Both the position numbers and the translations under genes were made by a program. This document shows, in pieces, positions 21,641 to 34,979 of a DNA stretch of 64,000 nucleotides. The number at the start of each line of letters is the position of its first letter. Within the stretch, counting starts at the first letter, position 1. The notes under the pieces were generated by a model. It was given only the letters and a program-made list of their open reading frames with translations. It did not search any database and was not told the DNA's origin. Where the stretch lies: assembly GCA_014904985.1 (NCBI GenBank), contig MU129040.1, positions 114,989-178,988 on the forward strand, written 5' to 3'. The DNA is from Hydnum rufescens UP504 (Eukaryota > Basidiomycota > Agaricomycetes > Cantharellales > Hydnaceae).

Positions 21641-24192
21641 GTCGCATTGACGACAATAGTTCCTCTATACCATTTTCACCTTTGTCTGCGGATTCCCTCT
21701 GCTCTTCGAGATCAGACGTCAAATCAAGCTCACTAGGGTAGGCACCATTGCGGGGAAGAGAACCAAGTAGATAATGTGCGAGAGAGTGTAGGAAATTCGA
21801 AAGAGTGTGCGGAAATGCTTTACAACCACAAAGTTTCGTCGTTATGATTCTTTCATGGGTTAATGGTGAAGTAAGCATCTAGAACCTGGGTTGAGGGAGA
21901 TCTTCTGAGCGGTGGGCAGGCCGAGCTCCCACGCCGCGAACAAGAGAAGTGCGATGGGACGGAGACAGGGCATTGCGGGTGATCGGCACATCTTGAATTG
22001 CAATTGCAACCGTGCATCTGCGCATCGATTCATCGATGCATCGATGCACACACAATTTGATTAGAAATTCCAATGAGGGGATCGGCAGAAAACCAACATC
22101 AAAGTGTGCACGAGCGATGGGTTCGTGTGCCGAGGCAAAAACCATGGGCTGTTATCGGAAAAACTTGCAGCGCCACGCACATGCCACACCGCCACATAGG
22201 GGACCAATCACCCCAATGCGACGACTGAATTCTGGCCTTTGGGAGGAAGGTGTGCTGTTTGCCCTGATGCTCACAAGGTCAATCCCAATACATGTCCGTG
22301 TTCCCCTCGAGTTCGGCAACGTGGCGACGATCCCCAAGGGTTGATCGCTTCCACGCATAAGTGCCCATCAGGCCCGAGAAGGCACAAAAGCGACCGTAAC
22401 TCGAGACCAGACTGACTGCGGTCTTCGGCATCATTTAGATCTGTAAAATCAAATAAATGGCGTGCGAGCTTGAAAACGTGGCACAAGGTTTCTTGGCACG
22501 GCACCCCTAACGTACCGAGCCTGGGTGGGTATAGGCCATGAGCACTTTGGAGTGACAAATGCCAAGCCCGACTCATGGTCAAGGAAGGGTGGGAAGGCGG
22601 CTGAAAGCCATTTGCTGCTGGCTGCGCCTAAAAGAATGGTGCTGATCTGATAGGGGTGTGGTTGAATTTTTACGTCCCCTCACGCCAGTGATAGCCACAA
22701 CAAAACTGCGGGCCTTGATATTCCGGGTGCTTCCAAAAATTGAGATATCAAGCGCTTTGTGATACGTACAAGCTCTGAAAGGGAGACCGCAGGATGGTGG
22801 CGGTGCCACTGCCAGAGGCCTGCAACAAATGCGGTTGTGTCACCCAGCACCATTATTACACCCTTTTGTTGCAGTTGGTTGGTTACTTTTTTGGGTGTTC
22901 CAGGTGCCTTTGTTTTTCCTCTGTATCAAATCCATTTCCGCCAGTTCCGATAAACTTTGGAACGATGCAAGGCCTCGTTGCATTGACACCGTAATTGTGC
23001 AATGGCTACACCCAATGGATAAGAATCATAAGCAATTTGGCTCAACGTTACCACTCAACGTTCCGAAGTCCGTTAGATGTGAGTCCCAATGTAGTGGTCA
23101 AGGCACGTTCGGGACCTGGATCTCAGCTTTCCTGGCCATGGCCCCTGGCACTCCACCGTATGAAAAACAATATAGACGGCTAAATTTTTCTACGCCCTAC
23201 TGTATGAGATGCCTGCACCCTTCATATGTAAGGTGTCAGAGTCTGGGGTTTTGTATATGATCCCTACGATCCGACAATCCATCAAGGGGACGCGGGCGGT
23301 GTAATGATTTGAATCGAGTAGTAGAATGCCGGAGGGGCGAGGCAGGCAATAGAGAGCCCGGCCATCATCAGGGGTGCATCAGTGGGCCTGATTAGATGAC
23401 CAAACCGCTAGGACATAGTTCTCCGTTGAAACGATTGCGCGAGTGGGACAGTACCGCAAATCTCGTAGATCATTATGGAGATCTTTTCTTTCTATTTACT
23501 GCCATTGAAACCATACAAGGTATTCATTAGGGACGGGGAGAATGATCCGCGCCCTGACGTGGATGGGAAGAGTAGACGCGGGAGAGGGTGCAAGGTAAGA
23601 TCGGCTAATTCCGAACGACCGTCCTCATGGCCCAGTTTGAAAAAACCAAGTTGAGGCAAGTGGACCCTGGTATTTTATACTGGATTCATTTCGCAGGAGC
23701 GCATTTCATTAAGCTGAAAAAGCTAGGAACCTTCCCATTTTATTGGCAGCCGCTGATGGATATGACGCTAGTCCACCTGAACAACGGTCTTGAACGGGGT
23801 GCAATTTATTTTTGTAGAATCATCCCCGCGCATTCTCACCGATTCTATGCCGTTACCGGCTTACAGTACCCGGTGCTTGTCCCGATGCGCGAGCATCCTG
23901 GAAAGCCCGCAATGGCAGAGGAGGGCCAGAAATGTTGATCACAGTAGATGAAATATTTATTCATTCCCTCAAACAGCATTAGACTCACGATTCCTTTTCT
24001 TTTCATCCCTGTCCTTGCGTTTCCGGTGTGCCGCAGCGACAAGACTCTCGTGTGAGGGCACTCCGATCAGGCGCTCATTGAGTGCGTCTGCGTCGGCACA
24101 CCTCCATCGGCAGATATCTTGATGACCGGGAGCCGAGGCAAAATAATCCTTTTGTACGAATCATATCAATTAGATCCTCGTGCCCCTTACGG
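21641..24192. other. No recognised gene
   Basis: Unassigned short frames. 22018-22048 holds nested ATCGATGCA palindromes. The frame at 23627-23938 (MAQFEKTKLRQVDPG) is open but unrecognised. Confidence 0.35.
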
Positions 24193-24198
24193 TATAAA
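24193..24198 (+). promoter_or_regulatory. TATA-like box of the DUF6593 gene
   Basis: TATAAA 75 bp upstream of the ATG at 24273, in a suitable place for a fungal core promoter. Confidence 0.4.
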
Positions 24199-24272
24199 GC
24201 GCCCACAAACACTCAAATTCTGCAACAGAACACCTACCACCATACTTCGACTTGACCACCCCTTTCTTCGCC

Positions 24273-25010
24273 ATGCCACCCTTTCAGCTCATCGAAGAAA
24301 ACGCTGAGAATATCACCAACACTGCATTTCGTGAAGCCCACAACAGATTATCTCCAATTACACTGTCCCCCGTCATCCACCATCTCCCAGAACAACGTGG
24401 TATCATCCAAATCGACGTCGAACGAAGGACATGGGTCGTCCTCGACTTTTCGATCCCAGGTGGCTCGATAACCTATCCACCGCGCGAGCCAAGGGCGATG
24501 GGTGTCTACCTCGCCTTCAGGCCGGGGGATTTTAGGTACCTTGCTTCTATTCACCATACCCTTCTGTATCCCCTCACTCCCTTTTCAAGGTCAATATCTC
24601 GAACGTTCATCATCAACAACGTCGCATACACATGGAGAGTATACGACGAACCCGACCTACTGGTCAGTGCCGCCTGCTCACTCGATAGCCCCTTTTCTAT
24701 TCTTCCCCTTCATCTCTAGCAATTGACCGATCCGGAAGGGAATTTTGTCGCTCAGTACGAGGTGCAATTCCTTCATCGTTCCAGTGTGGGCGGATCCGAC
24801 TCATCCTTCTCCCTCGCAGCCACAGCCAGGCTCTCAAAGCGCTGTCCTCACGGTCGTGGAGAGCCACCGATTCATGTTAATAGGTCGGATATCCTTGCAC
24901 CCTAACACGCGAATCCCAACACCTCATCAATTCTCTATTTCTGTGTAGAAATTGTCGCCACCCACACCATCGTCCGTCATTATGTCAAATTTACTCATCG
25001 CAGAAGATAG
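24273..25010 (+). CDS. DUF6593-type protein
   Basis: Exons: 24273-24535, 24590-24662, 24720 to about 24883, and 24949-25010. Exon 2 reads SRTFIINNVAYTWRVYDEP, exon 3 begins QLTDPEGNFVAQYEVQ, and after a final intron the protein ends EIVATHTIVRHYVKFTHRRR. This pattern (xxxxYTWxxxxxxxxLxDxxGNxVAxF ... EIVAT) is that of the basidiomycete DUF6593 family, whose function is unknown. Between QYEVQ and the later LTVVESHRF part the frame changes by one base around 24770-24800, so one indel is assumed. The first 88 residues are less conserved and hold a PREP-containing loop. Confidence 0.62.
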
Positions 25011-25386
25011 TATTATTATTCCTGTCAGGACAGGCCGCCTTCCCTTCTTGTTGTATGTTACAGGCATCTTGTATTCTGTGTGGACAGTCTCCGCGCGTTC
25101 AGCCCCGAGTCCTGATAGCGCACACATCCTGTTTGTTTCGCACACCCATCCTCATCTGCGCTCCTTCATTCGTTCTTGGTTCCTTGTACATAGGCATTTT
25201 CATTAACATGCCTCCCAATCCCTTCGGTAATGTGGGTAATATTAATGCAAATCACCTTGAGGAACTAGACCATTCTCGGACGCATCCGGACCCCAAGTTT
25301 GCACTTGTTGACATTTCGCTCACTCCATGACCGCGCCACCCCCTCAACTTGTTCTCCCTGAACCCTGCCATTTATGCCCCACAAAT
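25011..25386. other. Intergenic
   Basis: Spacer between two plus-strand genes. A 41-codon frame at 25208 (MPPNPFGNVGNINANHLE) may be 5' leader or a separate small ORF. Confidence 0.4.
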
Positions 25387-27509
25387 GCCTCGCAAACGCG
25401 AGGGTGGTGGCATGGTACGCGTCGTTCAAAGTCTCGTATGCTCGTACTTACGGTGTGCATGGATTTGGGCGCGTCGTGCTCATCAAGTGCACTCGGGCGG
25501 CGAACAGGACTATTCCATGCTAGCGATAGTTTCCTCTCTCTTCCTCATGGGTCGCTGTCCCCCTTCGCTCGAATATGGTCAGTTGCTCTCGGCTAGACTG
25601 CCTCAACGTGTGCTTACCGCGACCTGGGGGGTCATCGCTCGCGTCTTTCGCAGTCCCTAGCGAGCTGTTCCAGATTGTGGGTGCTTCTGAGAGTTTGAAC
25701 AGTGAAATTTGCAGGCTTGGGATGCTTATATGCTTCTTCACGCGTAGATCATGCTCGACGGTGGGCTGAACACTCAAGATCTCCTTCGATGCTCACTTGT
25801 CTCTCGAACACTGCGCTATCTTCTCACCGATAAAGCACTCGTCAAAGTGTGGCAGGTTGCTCGCGCCGCAGCATCTCCCTGCCGTTCCACCCCCACAATT
25901 CGGCATTTCCGAACATCGCTGGGCTTCGTTTTTGTTTGGTAATCGCCAGTGTTGTGTATGTTTCATCCATCCTATTCTTCAAGCCCTTAACAACCCAAAC
26001 AAATTTCTCCTAACAACATAGATTTGTCGCCAACTGACTACTACTCTCCCAATCTCGTACACGAACATGCTAATCCAATGCCCCACCGTATGTATATACG
26101 CCAATATCGACTTTCCTATGCCTGGACTCAAATATGTCGGACTATCTGTCCTTTCTCGCTGACGATTAGTGTAGTGATAATTTCTACAAACGGCGACTGT
26201 GGGTTTCCGTTGTCCAGTGACCCCATCAATCATAATGATTCTAATCGTCCGTTGGATGTCACCCAGGAATGTCATTCGCCCGCTTACCTTTCAAGAGAAT
26301 TATGCAGCCCGTTTTCTCTTCCCGTTGGATTTCCAGGCCACAGAGGGTGCGTCCTCCAGGTTACCAATGTGTATCTTCCCCCTAAATGTTTACTTTGTCG
26401 TTTCCCAGATGTTCAGTATTATTGGAAGCCCTCTTTGGACAAGCTTATAAGAGAACTGGTTGAGGCCCACGGTGAATCCACCACCCACTGGCCTAAATTA
26501 CATCCCAGTTGTCCACGTCCTGTCGAGCTTCGCAAGGAATATGTCAGTGTTCTTCAAGTACGTTGGTTTTCTCCCTTCGTCTTGTAGTCCACCTAAAGGC
26601 AAAGCATCATTTGCGATTACAGGGTGCTAAATATTATCGCGAGTGGAGGAAAGCTGTTCAAACTGCAAGGAAACATGCCGTCACTTTCAGTGCGAACAGG
26701 TTCGTATCGACTATTTATTTTCAAGATTTTGGCGGACCAGCCCTGATGGTACCAATTCTCGATCGAAATTTAGACTCAGAAAGTGGTCCCAAAAGAAGAA
26801 CTTGAAGTACATTGCGTTACGCGAGAGCGCCCCGCAGGCAATGCGAGCCTTGGATTATAGCATGGAGCGAATGGAAGTTTTAGATGGTGCTGGTATGTCT
26901 TTTGAAGGGTTGGGTTAGCCCCGTTGCAAAATTTTTGACCTCCACAAATTGACAATTGCTTTGGGATTCTGTTTATTAAAGCTTGGTCTATATTCAGAGA
27001 GCGAATCGAACAGGAAGTATTGTCCAATACTCCTAGCAGGCCGTCCCCCTGTTGCTGCTGAACCCAGGACTAGTTATATTAAGCGCGTATTTGGGGTAAA
27101 CTCCGGGATCGCCGAGATTCCCGAGATCTTTAAGGGGAGGTTGCGCTGTAATCATTGTTGCCAGACAGCCCAGGGCCGATGTATCAATCCACTGACGATG
27201 CGGCAATTTGATCATTGTGGTTTAGCGATGCATTTGAAAAACAAGTATGTGCCATCTATTTTACTCGCTTCGATGTGGCCAAGGGTGTGTCTTTGGCACA
27301 AACCCCTAGTTCTGTCCTCCGCCGCGCACCCAGGGATCTCCATTGAAGACTTTGCTCGTGTGATTTTGATCTTGGGTCTAGGCATAATATCGGCATCGTT
27401 ACACAAGCGGATGTATTCGTCCACGCCGCTGCATCTGCCAGGGACGAGGATGTCCAAGGGCAATGGCGATGGTGCTAGACTTCTAAACAATCGAATGTGG
27501 CGGACCTGA
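25387..27509 (+). CDS. F-box protein (exons only partly resolved)
   Basis: The core F-box reads LPSELFQI (before 25677) joined over a 71-nt intron (25677-25747) to IMLDGGLNTQDLLRCSLVSRTLRYLL. It continues to WASFLFGNRQC near 25948, the usual order in agaricomycete F-box proteins. A one-base shift near 25875 interrupts this exon. Further downstream are exons with AKYYREWRKAVQTARKHAV (26623 on) and CNHC...MRQFDHCGLAMHLKNK (27151-27240), like the zinc-finger-like C-terminal repeats of this family. The start (ATG 25387) and the exon chain between these anchors are inferred. Its likely role is substrate receptor of an SCF ubiquitin ligase. Confidence 0.5.
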
Positions 27510-28657
27510 TTTCCCACGACTACATATATTCTTCCCACTACTTGACTATCTGCCGACAATGTTTTCGATACTCGATATGTCAACGTCTTCCGCCGATAAC
27601 TTCAAAACTATTGTCTCATTTCCTGCCTCCCACACCAACTATCTATCGTATACGTACAAATACGTACAAGGACGGCCGTTCCGCACCCTGAACCCAATTC
27701 AGCAAAGGTGGCAACGCAACAGCCATGAGTTCCGACCTCCCCGCATCTTTTGCCCGATAACAACGTCAGCCTAGCCTGTAAACTGCTCCTTCCTGGTACA
27801 GTATTGTCTTACAGAGACCGACGGACAAAGCAACATCCACAACATTTCTCCCACAATCGACGTCCATTTCATTCGGGGCCCGCTTCTCCTGTATTGGCTC
27901 TCATTTTCGCTCTTTTTCGAGCCTCATTGTCCACCAAGATTATATTGTCCAGTACGTTATCGTGAAGGATATTCCCATCTGTGACAGCATCCATAGCGCA
28001 ATATATCGTGTATCGAAGTTTGTCCCTTCCCCCCCTCCCCCTAACTTTTTGCTTCCTTCGGCCCTCATGATCAACAAGGAAAAAATTAAGGAGCCAACAC
28101 CCGGGCATGCCCCCGCGTCAATTGACTTTTTTGTCGAACAGGGTAATCCTGTCGAAAATTTTGAAATCAGGCTTCTGTGCCTCGCGTCTTTCATCAACAC
28201 CCTATAATCATAATCACGTCGACTCTTCGCCAATCCCGCTCCCCTTCAGACTTTTGGCCTTCCGAAAATACACGCCTTCTATCAGAACACTCTAAATGCT
28301 TCTGATCCAGACCAGCTAATCATTTATCCAAGAAGCTTGCAATTGATCGTATTGAGGGGGGAGGGTGGGGGGGCTAGATGGGGAAACCTGAACCTGAACG
28401 GGTTATCGGAGCCGCGGCTCCAAATGGGAAACTGACATCTCAATCCTCATTGTTGTTCTTCACCCAACCTAACCACTTCTCTGACGACTGACGACATGAA
28501 ATCACCCAGACGGCACCTTCACTAATAGCCATAAGAACATCCCGCTTGCGGAATTATAGATTCAGCCGAAGCTTTTCCATAACCAAGCGAGTATCCCCCC
28601 GTTCTGTTGGTTCTTTTTCCAGGCTTCAATCGTTAATTCACGCCACTATTACATCCT
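27510..28657. other. No recognised gene
   Basis: There are open frames at 27559-27774 (STSSADNFKTIVSFPASHTNYL) and 27962-28207 (MKDIPICDSIHSAIYR), possibly exons of one small gene. No family is recognised. Confidence 0.35.
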
Positions 28658-31600
28658 TTACCAGAAATCGTCTTCGATCTTGCTTTTCTTCCCCCCTTTA
28701 TTCGCCAGGGACTGACGCTGATACATTTCAGCAATCTGTTTATGAGAAAACGCGAAAGCACGAAGCGTCAGGTTTGGATTTTTTTTCCCCCTGGAAATGG
28801 GGTGCATGAGGTTTTTCACCTGCTCGGGCCCTGTCGCATCGTCCGCGTTCTTATCGTCCCGCATACGAATGAATCGAGGGAATCTGAGCGAGATCCCACG
28901 AGCCTCCACCTAGTCCGAACAATGAAAAAAAAACAGCCATACGGATGAGGAAAGATCAGTGGTTAAACGGGGTACTAATATCGCTTACCAGGCCCTTTGC
29001 AGCGGAATAGATCGGACTTAGGCTCAGGTCTGCTGCGAGCACCTCCCAGACTATCTTGGGCTCGAACCACACGTCAGGTTTGGCTCCGCCCGTGTCAACG
29101 TCTGCTCTGCACTTAGCCACTTCCAGGTCCTTTAGTGTCTCCGCGTGCGTTTTCAGGATTTCTTCTGAAAATCCAGTGCCGATTTTGCAGATGTTTGGAA
29201 CGTTTCACTATCGGGATCGTAGCACGCGAGGAGAAAGGCACCGTAGACGGCAGTACGCTTTCCTTTGCCATGGTATCCCCCGACAACGACCAGGTCAAAC
29301 GAGTCCCCCACACCATTTAGATAATCCTTCTTAAGCTATAGTGATCATGCGATTGTAAACACGCACACACCAGAGCGGACGGAAGCATTGATATACCTTG
29401 AGCCAGTTTATACTCCGTCGACTGGGTTCGTAGAAACTCGCGTCAGTATCCAACATCTTGACCATAAGACCTTCGCAACCGTCCTTCACACTCTCTTCAA
29501 GGAAGGCTTGAATTTCGTCAGTCGTCTCCCCGTCTGATGCCTTGGCGACATGAACTCCCCCGGTGACCTCCGCGAAATGTTTTCGTAGTAGCTCGCGTCT
29601 GTCAACTAATGATCTATGCAATAGTGGCTATAGATATCGTGAGTTCCAGCTTGCGAGATAGAACACGGAACTCCCAACTAACCTCGCCGTTCAAATACAA
29701 TAGGTCAAACGCAAACAGACAAACCCAGACTTTGATGTCCTCCACCTTGACATCCTTCCGTTTTCGACGCGAAAGCTCCTGGAACGGTAGAAGCCTCATG
29801 GTCGTTCTGTCAATAGCTACCGCCTCGCAGTCTAAGACGAAGGTCGTTGTCCCATCTTTGATTGCCTAAATTTCAAACACTTAATCGTTTGATTCCAAGG
29901 AAATCATCGGTATCTCGATTGAACGAACTTTAGGCAGCTGTTCAAAGATATCAGGGTACTTGGCACTCATATCTTCCGAATTCCGGCTGAAGACACTCAA
30001 TTCGCCGCCCTCGGTTTTGTGCACCTTATTGAGGGGGGCTCAAGATCAACGAGAGCGAGAGGCGGCATGGGGCAGTGTATTGGACTAACCTGGGCGCGCT
30101 CTCCGTCGTACTTGTACTCACACGTGAAACGCTTTCCTTCGAATCGATCAAGGACTTCCCCAATCGCCTTTGTAGGTTTCGCTAACATGGGTTTGAGCGG
30201 AATGCCTAATTGCCATGAGACGGGGGGCTCAGAGTCAGTGCTTCCTCTCAAGGAAATGTAACGTAGACGCACCAGGTGAAAGCTTGCAATCGGCCCTTAG
30301 CCCTTGGATACCGCCTCGGAGTAGAGCAGGAATGACGTGGTCGTACGAAGGCAGCTCGCTATATTCGAGAATCAGCGCAACAGTAGATATTGCTTGCTTT
30401 AGGACAGACCTGTACACACTCTTGACGATGTTTGCGCCCTCTTCTAGTTTTTGCGCCAAGGTTTCTTTATTCCACTTGTTTCCACCTGAACGTATGGGTC
30501 AACGAGCATGGCTTGGCCCAGAGGTTTACGGCCTTGCCTTTTTCATTCTCCGACAGCACTATGGCATGTGCAAGCGAGACGATCAAAGTCCGCTCAGCTA
30601 ATCCTATACGGAGTTTTCCTGAGAGTGATTGGATAAGATATTAGGCTCCCAAAACGGAGAATGAGACAATGAAGGAACTGGATTTGCCTTCGAGGGATCG
30701 AATGATGTACTTAGCCTCTTGGGATGTAGCTTTGCACGCAGCTAATAGTTTGGTGACGATCTGGATCTTCTTATTTTGGGACTATTGCCAGTTCGTTATC
30801 AAAGTGGAAGGAGAAAGAGGGATTCGATGGTTAGACAATTTACCGCGTTACCCGACGTCATGGCGATTTCAGTCAACTGCGTAAACACGAAGGAAACAGT
30901 GAGGGGTTTTGGCTTGAAGAGCGTGCGCTGGCTATTCTTCGAATTCTACAACGTTAGAGATCCCCCATTCGTTAGAATGGACCCATGAACGCTAAGAACA
31001 GAACAGAGACGCTTTAACGCACTATGGCCACGAGTCCAAGATCACCAACTTCTTTTAGATCAGCTTTGATAGCCTCAAGCTTCCGACCTGTGCTCTCCGC
31101 AATAGCTTTCTGAAGCAGCGACTCGCCGATCCCGAGTTCAAGACCCTTATAATCAGGACAAAGCTAATTATGGGATCGGTACAAGTGATTGAGAAAGAAT
31201 TAATAAGGAAAGATCAAAATCCTCACTCGATTTATGCAAAGATATACAGCCTGCCGCAAGGAGTCCGTATCCCCCTCCTTCGATCGCTTGATGACAAGAA
31301 GGAGAAACGACGTGAGGAGCGCGGTAATCTCAAGACGCTTCGAAGTTGCTTCGATCATGCCGAAGACATGTGTAAGTGCCGCGTAAGGAATACTGAAGGT
31401 GGGTGAGACAAGGGTTAGAAAGATAATAAAGATACCACAGTAAGCGGTACCCACCTCTCGCCAACTTTCCATCCGCCATCTACATCGACGTCCACCGTCT
31501 TCGACATTGCTAGTTGTGCATTTGTAATAGCAGCGCTTCCCTCTTCAGTATCCGAAATCAAAAATTCCTCTTCCTCCTCGATGGGTTCATCGGTTGGCAT

Positions 31601-31963
31601 AGCCGATGGAAGAGGCTCGCCCTCGTCGTCCGAGTCGATTATCCGTCTGCGCTTTGCCCTACCGCCGGTAGTCGATGGGCCAGGTTCTGTTCTGTCGTCG
31701 TCTTGAGAAACAGGGGGGGATGATGCACCTACAGGACTACCTTAATCCGGACTAAACAGGAAAGGCCATATTTTCGAGGGACGTAGCTCACTCGTAGTCC
31801 TTTGTTTGCGCCTACGGGGTTTACCTTCTGTGCGACCGGCCAGATCAACGTCTTGAGCTGCGTTCTCCCCAGTTGACGCGTCTTTGGGCTTGCTACTTCT
31901 CTTCCTCCACATTTCGTGCAAGTTGGACTGTTGCGGAGGGGGTGCTTTGGCGCCGGGCGGCAT
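28658..31963 (-). CDS. CDC9: DNA ligase I (ATP-dependent)
   Basis: This enzyme seals Okazaki fragments and repair nicks in the nucleus. It starts at ATG 31963-31961 ([19 protein letters not shown], a PCNA-binding-like N-terminus) and proceeds through an acidic linker. Recognisable blocks follow: [21 protein letters not shown] (31414 on), [21 protein letters not shown] (about 31140), [17 protein letters not shown] (about 30610) and [17 protein letters not shown] split by an intron (30440-30340). Next is the adenylation motif [11 protein letters not shown], with the nucleotide-accepting Lys at 30113-30111. [40 protein letters not shown] and GGYHGKGKR follow, then the C-terminal [24 protein letters not shown] (28890-28815) and IEDDFW. 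The stop is at 28660-28658. One base seems to be missing at about 29188-29195 (ETFQ to ICKIGTGF changes frame). Many short introns are present; I did not fix every boundary. Confidence 0.93.
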
Positions 31964-32170
31964 TGTAAAGAACGTGCTAACCACACATTATAAGTTTGCT
32001 GTTGTGGCATATTGTCACGTTATGAGCGTACCCGAGGGTCTTTTGACGAGCTACCACGGGCATGCAGTGGGCAAAATTACCCTTGGCGTTGAAACAGAGA
32101 CGAAGCAGATTGGCGGCGACTCGGTTACACGTTTCGGATGCAAAGAGGCGAATCCCCCTCAAGTTGCAAT
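31964..32170. other. Upstream region of DNA ligase I
   Basis: About 200 bp between the ligase start codon and the retroelement insertion. No core promoter motif stands out. Confidence 0.4.
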
Positions 32171-32183
32171 CCATACGCGGGGT
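32171..32183 (+). repeat. Target-site duplication, left copy
   Basis: CCATACGCGGGGT, repeated exactly at 34537-34549 on the other side of the non-LTR element. Confidence 0.85.
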
Positions 32184-34241
32184 ACTGTGACGAAATGCAA
32201 GCAACTAAAACAGGGATCCCACAGGGCAGCTGTGTCTCGCCCATTCTGACTGCATTCTTCTCTCCCTTGATCGATTCTATCAACGCAGCTACCTCAGAGG
32301 AAAAGTTCCCCCAACGCCTTAGACGTAGGATCCTGTCTGACGCTCCCCGAAAGCCATCGACTGTACTCTATGTCGACGACGGAAACTTCCTCACCTTCTC
32401 CAAAACTGTTAAAACGAATAATCATATCTGCCGACTCGCTTACATAGCAGCAGACTACTGGCTAGACGAACCCGGCCTCTTTCTAGACTTCGTCAAAACT
32501 GGTGTTACCCACTTCATGCGCGTACGTCAAGAGCCCTGTGACCTCATCATCCCAGCCTCGAATGATAGACCCCGAAGAGTGATCAAGCACTCCAAAGAGA
32601 CCAAATGGCTGGGAATCATCTGGGATTCAACTCCCCACGTCCGCAAGGTCACAGACAAGGCACTGAGAGCCGTCAATGCCATGTCTATCCTTGGCAACTC
32701 TACAGGCGGAATGCACCACACCCAACGCGGCCTAATATACCTTGGGGGAATTGTTCCAATGATGACCTACGGAGTACCGACGTGGTGGAATTACCAATCC
32801 ACGCATACGAAACTACTCTCTAGCGTTCAGGATCGTGCCCTCCGCACCATATCGGGAGCGTTCAGAACGACCCCAATTTATGCTCTTGATTGAATGCTCA
32901 ATCCCCCCAGTTGACCTTAGAATAGAGTTCATTATCCGACGTGCAGCTAGTCGCTTTGCCAAACTAGATGCCGACAACCCTGTAATTAGCCGCCTCTCCC
33001 GCAACCGATCCCACCTCGTCCCCACAGATTCCAACACCCCCCCTTTCCCTATCCCGCATCCAGCCCGCCGTCGCTTCAAATCAACCAACATCCGTATCCG
33101 AAAAATGACTGAAAAGGACAAGGAGTGTACAAGGATATGGAAAATGGCCCGTACGTTCAACCGTGATGCGGAAATTACACTACTCTGGAACGAGCCACTC
33201 TGGGCACGAACCTTCGACGATTTTGACAACCGCCTAAGACTCACTATCCCAACAAACGAAGCTGGGAAATCACGAAAGGAGTGGGCGCTGGAGCACAAGA
33301 AAGAGGCTAAGAAACTTTCCAACGATGAGTCTTGTTTCTTAATGTACACTGATGGATCACTTTCGTTCGACCGTGGCTCTCGTAAAAATGGATTCGGATA
33401 TGCAGCCTTTCGTCGCGGCAATGTTTTGCTCCAAGGCAAAGGCGGCACCGGACCTCGTGTGGAAGTATACGACGCCGAGATGGAAGGCCTCGCCCAAGCG
33501 GCCGAACACCTCACATCTTGGCTAGACACACCGTCCGACAACGCTCCCCCTGCACATTATCTTTTACTCAGATAACACTGCGGCCCTCCAGCGCATATTC
33601 GCCACCACCCCAGGCATCGCCCAAAATCAATCATCCCGTTTCAGAGGGTGCATCCTTAAGCTCCTCGACGAACGCCCAGCGTGTAAAATCGAGTTGAAAT
33701 GGGTCTCGGATCACCACAAGATCAGAGGCAACGAGAAAGTCGACACCCTAGCGAAAAGCGGATCACTCCCCTCCATATACCCATACTCAGCATCTAACGC
33801 GTATGTCGGCAACTTGAACAACCAACGCCTGCTCAAAGACTGGCAACTACGATGGGCGAACGATCCCTCACAAAACCGGCCCACAGAGTATCTATGTGCA
33901 ACGTCAACCCCCCACTTCTGCGTCTTAGCAAACCATTCAAATCACTCTCGCGAAAATCATTCAGCCGACTAGTCCAATGCCGTACGGGACACGCCTTCAT
34001 AGGCCAATACTATAAGCGTTTTGTACTGGGCGAAAGCGAGGCATGCTGCTGCGGGGAACGCCTCGAAACACGAACCCACATCCTCCTAGACTGCCCCCTG
34101 TACGTCGACTGGAGACCCCTACTCCTGGACTCAGAAGGCGTAATTAACATCACTGATCTCTTCGGAACCGACGCGGGATCTGAGCGCACTTCTAAGTTCA
34201 TTGACCTCAGTGGAGCGTACGAGAAAAAGTCATCCGAATAA
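32184..34241 (+). pseudogene. Non-LTR ORF2 remnant: RT, RNase H, zinc knuckle
   Basis: The RT catalytic motif YVDD is at 32369-32380 with downstream WLGI and the thumb region. RNase H carries TDGS (about 33348), the YDAEMEG glutamate (about 33470), SDNTAA (about 33570) and GNEKVDTLAK (about 33730). The C-terminal finger CCCGERLETRTHILLDC starts at about 34044. The frame changes at about 32885, 33550 and 33860, so no full product is made. Long minus-strand frames opposite this stretch are shadows. Confidence 0.85.
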
Positions 34242-34536
34242 CGATTCCCTACGATACAAGACAACCCGCCGACGAAGGCTGCTTCCAATCTCGGTTACGA
34301 TCCCGTCGACGAAAGTGTGAAGCGGACACCATGTAAATGAGGACTCCGTTTGGTATTGGCGTGGTATCTCAGGTCGAAGGGTCTGGAGGTCTGCGGTCAT
34401 GGACGTCTTCTCTATTTTTATTTCCTCTTCAGTGTATGTACGATACCCCCTGGACCTTCGGTCCCCTGCCCTTGGCGCCCCTCGGGAGCAGCCGGTAGTT
34501 GCAGGCTAAATATCGAGATATTCATCATCATCATCA
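32184..34536 (+). mobile_element. 5'-truncated non-LTR (Tad-like) retrotransposon
   Basis: The element is bounded by a perfect 13-bp target-site duplication and ends in an ATC/TCA microsatellite tail (34521-34536), the expected outcome of target-primed reverse transcription. It begins inside the reverse transcriptase, just before GIPQGSCVSP, so the endonuclease and the first half of RT are missing. The order RT - RNase H - CCHC finger fits the Tad group known from fungi. It sits 220 bp upstream of the DNA ligase I start codon. Confidence 0.88.
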
Positions 34537-34549
34537 CCATACGCGGGGT
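34537..34549 (+). repeat. Target-site duplication, right copy
   Basis: Exact copy of 32171-32183, directly after the microsatellite tail. Confidence 0.85.
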
Positions 34550-34979
34550 TGCCGAGCAAGCCGAGGGCGGATGTTGGTGAGTGCAGAAAGTTGTGTAATT
34601 ATACGTACCACGTTTCACCCGCGTATTTTCTCCTCCCCATCTTCGCCGATTTGGGGTCTGGATTATACAAGTGGCAAGCGGGAGCCACCAGGTTTCGCGT
34701 CGGGGCAGTTGAAGATACTAGCCATCTGCCATATCACAGTGAGGCGATCCAATATTAATGGCTGGCATCCCGCATCCCAATGGTGAAAAAGATGCTGAGC
34801 TTGACTCCATTCTTTCGGTTTGTTCCTCTTAGTTTAATATTGCTTGGTTGCACACGCTCGAGACTGACGATCTCTCGCCGACAATGAATAGCCAACGATT
34901 GGCTCACGAAAGATATCTGTCTGGAAGACCACTGGCATAATATTTTGTTGCACCTTGGCCATGGTGCTCAACGTGTGTG
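34550..34979. other. Intergenic / 5' region of MFS gene
   Basis: No supported exon. The N-terminal exon of the transporter may lie here. Confidence 0.4.

Noticed and set aside
32813..33541. Long minus-strand ORF opposite the RNase H region
   Set aside because: Shadow of the retroelement reading frame on the plus strand, which has clear RNase H motifs.
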